NCBI GenBank assembly: GCA_020860865.1
Contig: JAJBTL010000070.1
Location: 1,751 to 6,767 of the forward strand
Direction of reading: 5' to 3'
Length of the DNA stretch: 5,017 bases
DNA from: Planctomycetota bacterium
GTDB lineage: Bacteria > Planctomycetota > SZUA-567
Shown here: positions 2,394 through 5,017 of the stretch, piece after piece
How the letters are laid out: every line of letters starts with the position of its first letter
Position numbering within the stretch: the first letter of the stretch is position 1
Notes under the pieces: generated by a model
What the model was told of the DNA's origin: nothing
The model's database searches: none
What the model saw: only the letters and a program-made list of their open reading frames with translations
Translations under genes and position numbers: made by a program

Positions 2394-5017
2394 ATGAAAA
2401 CCGACGATATACGCGACAAATTCCTCAACTTCTTCGCCTCCAAAGGCGCCCGGATCGTCCCGTCCGATTCCCTCGTTCCCCATAACGATCCGACCCTCCT
2501 TTTCACCGGCGCCGGCATGAACCAGTTCAAGGACCAGTTCATGGGCCTCCGGATAGAATACCGCACCGCCACCACCTGCCAGAAGTGCATCCGCACCGGC
2601 GACATTATGAATGTCGGCGTCACGCCGGCCCACCATACCATGTTCGAAATGCTCGGTAACTTTTCGTTCGGCGATTACTTCAAAAAGGAAGCCATCGCCT
2701 GGGCCTGGGAATTCCTCACCCAACACATGGGTATCGATCCGGTCCGCCTCCAGGTCTCGGTCCACGACTCGGACGACGAAGCCTACGGCATCTGGGAAAA
2801 GGACGTCGGCCTCCCTCCGGAAAAAATCAACCGCCTCGGAGACCACGACAACTTCTGGCCCGCCGACGCGCCGAAGCTTGGCCCGAACGGACCGTGCGGC
2901 CCCTGTTCCGAAATCTTCTTCGACCGGGGCGCCGACAAGGGCTGCGGACAACCCGACTGCGGCATCACCTGCGACTGCCGCCGCTGGGTCGAAATCTGGA
3001 ACCTCGTCTTTACCCAGTTCGACCGCCAGTCCGACGGCTCCCTCGTTCCCCTGCCCCAATGCAATATCGACACCGGCATGGGCCTTGAACGCATCGCCGC
3101 CTGCATGCAGGACGTGCCCACGAACATGGACATCGACATCTTCCAGCCCATCGTCCAGTCGATCGCCCGCGTCGCCCATAAAAACTACCACGACAACCCG
3201 GCGGACGACGTCCTCATGCGCCGCATCGCCGACCACATCCGCGCCGTCACCTTCTGCATCGCCGACGGCGTCCTCCCGGCCAATTCGCACCGGGGCTACA
3301 TTTTGAAGCGACTTCTCCGCCGCGCCGTCCTGGACGGTCGGAACCTGGGCATTCGCCAAGCCTTCCTCAGTACCCTCGTCCCCGTTGTCGGAAACGTCAT
3401 GGCGAAGCCGTACCCGGAAATCAAGGCCCGTTCAGACGCTATCGCGGAAACGGTCCTCCTCGAGGAAAATAAGTTCCTCACCACCCTCGACCGGGGCCTT
3501 ACCCGCATCGAGCAGGCGGTCCTGGAAACGAAATCCGCCAACCGGACCGTCCTCCCCGGCGCCACCGCCTTCGAACTGTACGACACCTACGGCTTCCCCT
3601 ACGAACTGGCCGAGGAAGTCGTCTCCGCCCAAGGCCTCAGCGTCGACCGCGCCGGCTTCGACCAGGCCATGGCCGACGCCCGCGCCAAGGCCCGGGAAGG
3701 CGCGAAAATGAAAGGCGACGTCTTCGCCAAAGGCCCCCTGCAGGACGTCAAAAAACTCACCACCGCCACCGAGTTCCTCGGCTACGACTCACTCGAGGCC
3801 GACGGCACCGTCATCGCCGTCGTCATGAATGACGCCCTCGTCGACCAGGCCGGCGCCGGCAACCACGTCACCGTCGTCCTCGATAAAACGCCGTTCTACG
3901 GCGAAGCCGGAGGCCAGGTCGGCGATACCGGCCTCCTCGTCGGCCCGAACAATCTCGTCATCCGCGTCGAAGACACGCAAAAACTCGACGGCATCCATCT
4001 CCACATCGGTGAAATCGAAAGCGGCCACATCAACCCCGGCACCGTCGTCTCCGGCCGCGTCGACGCCGACCGCCGCCTCGACATCATGCGGAACCACACG
4101 ACCGCCCACCTGCTCCATTACGCCCTCCGCACCGTCCTCGGTGACAAGGCCGAGCAGAAAGGCTCCTATGTCGGCCCGGACCGCCTCCGCTTCGACTTCC
4201 AGCATGCCAGCGCCCTCACCCCAGGCGAAAAGCGCGAAATCGAGGAACTCGTCAACCGCCGCATCCTCGAGAACGCCCCCGTCGTCACCAAAGTCATGGC
4301 CATCGACGAGGCCCGGAAATCCGGCGCCATCGCCCTCTTCGGCGAAAAGTACGGCGATTCCGTCCGCGTCCTCTTCACCGGCGACTTCTCCACCGAACTC
4401 TGCGGCGGCACCCATATGACCGCCACCGGCCCCATCGGCTCCTTCCGCCTCGTCCAGGAGGAGGCCGTCTCCGCCGGCGTCCGCCGCATCGAAGGCGTCA
4501 CCGGCCTCGCCGCCTTCCGCCTTTCCCAGGAACAGGGCGATCAGGTGACGGAGTTATCCCGCGAACTCAAGACCCCGGCCCGCGATCTCCTCGACCGCCT
4601 GAAAGGCATGTCGTCCCATATCCGCGATCTGGAAAAGTCCCTCGTCGCCATGAAGCAGCATCAGGCTCGTGCCAGAATCCAGGAAACCGCCGTCGAGGAC
4701 GCGCCCCAGAACACCCGCCTCCTCGTCGCCGACGCCGGCGACATCGGCGGCAAGGAAATCGGCGACCTCGCCCGCGAATTCGCCCAGAAAATCGGCGACA
4801 ACGCCATCGTCATCCTCGCCGGCCGCGACGCGGAAAAAGCCGCCCTCGCCATCGCCCTCGGCAAAAGCGTCGCTCCGAAACTCCTCAAAGCCGGCGATCT
4901 CGTAAAGAAACTGGCCCCCATCATCGACGGCGGCGGCGGCGGCAAACCGGACTTCGCCCAGGCCGGCGGCAAAAACCCCGCCGCCCTCCCCGAACTCCTC
5001 ACCACCGCCCCCATAAC
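2394..5017 (+). CDS. alaS: Alanyl-tRNA synthetase, 3' end cut by the window edge
   Basis: AlaRS charges tRNA-Ala with alanine and hydrolyses Ser/Gly mischarged on it. The 874 complete codons present cover nearly the whole usual length (~875 residues). The class II catalytic core is at the N-terminus: VPHNDPTLLFTGAGMNQFKD (residues 28-47), HHTMFEMLGNFSFGDYF (80-96), PCGPCSEIFFD (167-177), VEIWNLVFTQF (about 199-209) and DTGMGLERIA. A tRNA-binding helical domain follows. The editing domain has HTTAH (His568, His572) and CGGTH (Cys670, His674), the four metal ligands. The DHHA1/C-Ala domain ends with five Gly (846-850) and KPDFAQAGG. A cysteine-rich insertion (Cys184, 189, 193, 195) follows the CGPC motif. 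ATG 2394 is chosen because MKTDDIRDKFLNFF matches the family start; an in-frame ATG at 2346 would add 16 atypical residues, and the ribosome site (AAAGG at 2378-2382) is weak and distant. Synonymous choice is extremely C-ending. Confidence 0.98.
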   Translation, partial: MKTDDIRDKFLNFFASKGARIVPSDSLVPHNDPTLLFTGAGMNQFKDQFMGLRIEYRTATTCQKCIRTGDIMNVGVTPAHHTMFEMLGNFSFGDYFKKEAIAWAWEFLTQHMGIDPVRLQVSVHDSDDEAYGIWEKDVGLPPEKINRLGDHDNFWPADAPKLGPNGPCGPCSEIFFDRGADKGCGQPDCGITCDCRRWVEIWNLVFTQFDRQSDGSLVPLPQCNIDTGMGLERIAACMQDVPTNMDIDIFQPIVQSIARVAHKNYHDNPADDVLMRRIADHIRAVTFCIADGVLPANSHRGYILKRLLRRAVLDGRNLGIRQAFLSTLVPVVGNVMAKPYPEIKARSDAIAETVLLEENKFLTTLDRGLTRIEQAVLETKSANRTVLPGATAFELYDTYGFPYELAEEVVSAQGLSVDRAGFDQAMADARAKAREGAKMKGDVFAKGPLQDVKKLTTATEFLGYDSLEADGTVIAVVMNDALVDQAGAGNHVTVVLDKTPFYGEAGGQVGDTGLLVGPNNLVIRVEDTQKLDGIHLHIGEIESGHINPGTVVSGRVDADRRLDIMRNHTTAHLLHYALRTVLGDKAEQKGSYVGPDRLRFDFQHASALTPGEKREIEELVNRRILENAPVVTKVMAIDEARKSGAIALFGEKYGDSVRVLFTGDFSTELCGGTHMTATGPIGSFRLVQEEAVSAGVRRIEGVTGLAAFRLSQEQGDQVTELSRELKTPARDLLDRLKGMSSHIRDLEKSLVAMKQHQARARIQETAVEDAPQNTRLLVADAGDIGGKEIGDLAREFAQKIGDNAIVILAGRDAEKAALAIALGKSVAPKLLKAGDLVKKLAPIIDGGGGGKPDFAQAGGKNPAALPELLTTAPI

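Noticed and set aside
2325..3359. 344-residue open frame on the minus strand antisense to alaS (likewise 3789-4415 minus)
   Set aside because: It is a shadow of the C-ending codons of alaS, whose reverse complement rarely gives stops. The translation is low-complexity Asp/Gly/Val/Ala-rich, and the sense frame is unmistakably AlaRS.
4929..4943. Five tandem GGC repeats
   Set aside because: They encode the conserved glycine run of the AlaRS C-terminal domain, so they are not a repeat of interest.

Overview
The window is a GC-rich bacterial stretch with four recognisable gene products and one unrecognised small protein, arranged around a divergent intergenic region. No phage, transposon, CRISPR array, tRNA or rRNA was seen. 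The lineage cannot be fixed from this alone. The cysteine-rich insertion in the alanyl-tRNA synthetase and the small 'TPR end-of-group' protein remind me of Planctomycetota/Lentisphaerota-like or related anaerobic bacteria, but that is a weak inference from recalled family patterns.

Left part, minus strand: def (peptide deformylase, 430-948, GTG start) is followed in the same direction by the start of a peptidase U32 family gene (ATG at 323). That gene loses family similarity near 160-120. In its place the plus strand of the first ~122 bases encodes a clean internal fragment of a NuoF/HndC-type NADH-binding flavoprotein. Two unrelated genes facing each other and both broken at the same point indicate a rearrangement junction or, more likely, a chimeric contig end.

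Middle: 949-1344 separates the divergent def and plus-strand genes and holds no convincing protein gene. It is rich in structure: a terminator-like hairpin with a U-tract reading on the minus strand (1028-1074) although no minus-strand gene lies upstream of it, a strong stem-loop (1100-1142), a possible minus-strand promoter (1173-1201), and a plausible plus-strand promoter (1221-1249). Together these suggest either a small RNA of about 140 nt or a long regulated leader for def. This is the most interesting part of the window.

Right part, plus strand: an unrecognised 116-residue acidic-tailed protein (1345-1695) and a 142-residue TPR protein (1738-2166) probably form a short operon. A second good sigma-70-type promoter (2237-2264) and a 130-base leader with a perfect GC stem then precede alaS (2394 to beyond the right edge), which covers essentially the whole alanyl-tRNA synthetase except perhaps the last few residues. 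Deformylase and AlaRS are both housekeeping translation functions. I found no evidence of a new defence, mobile or biosynthetic system.
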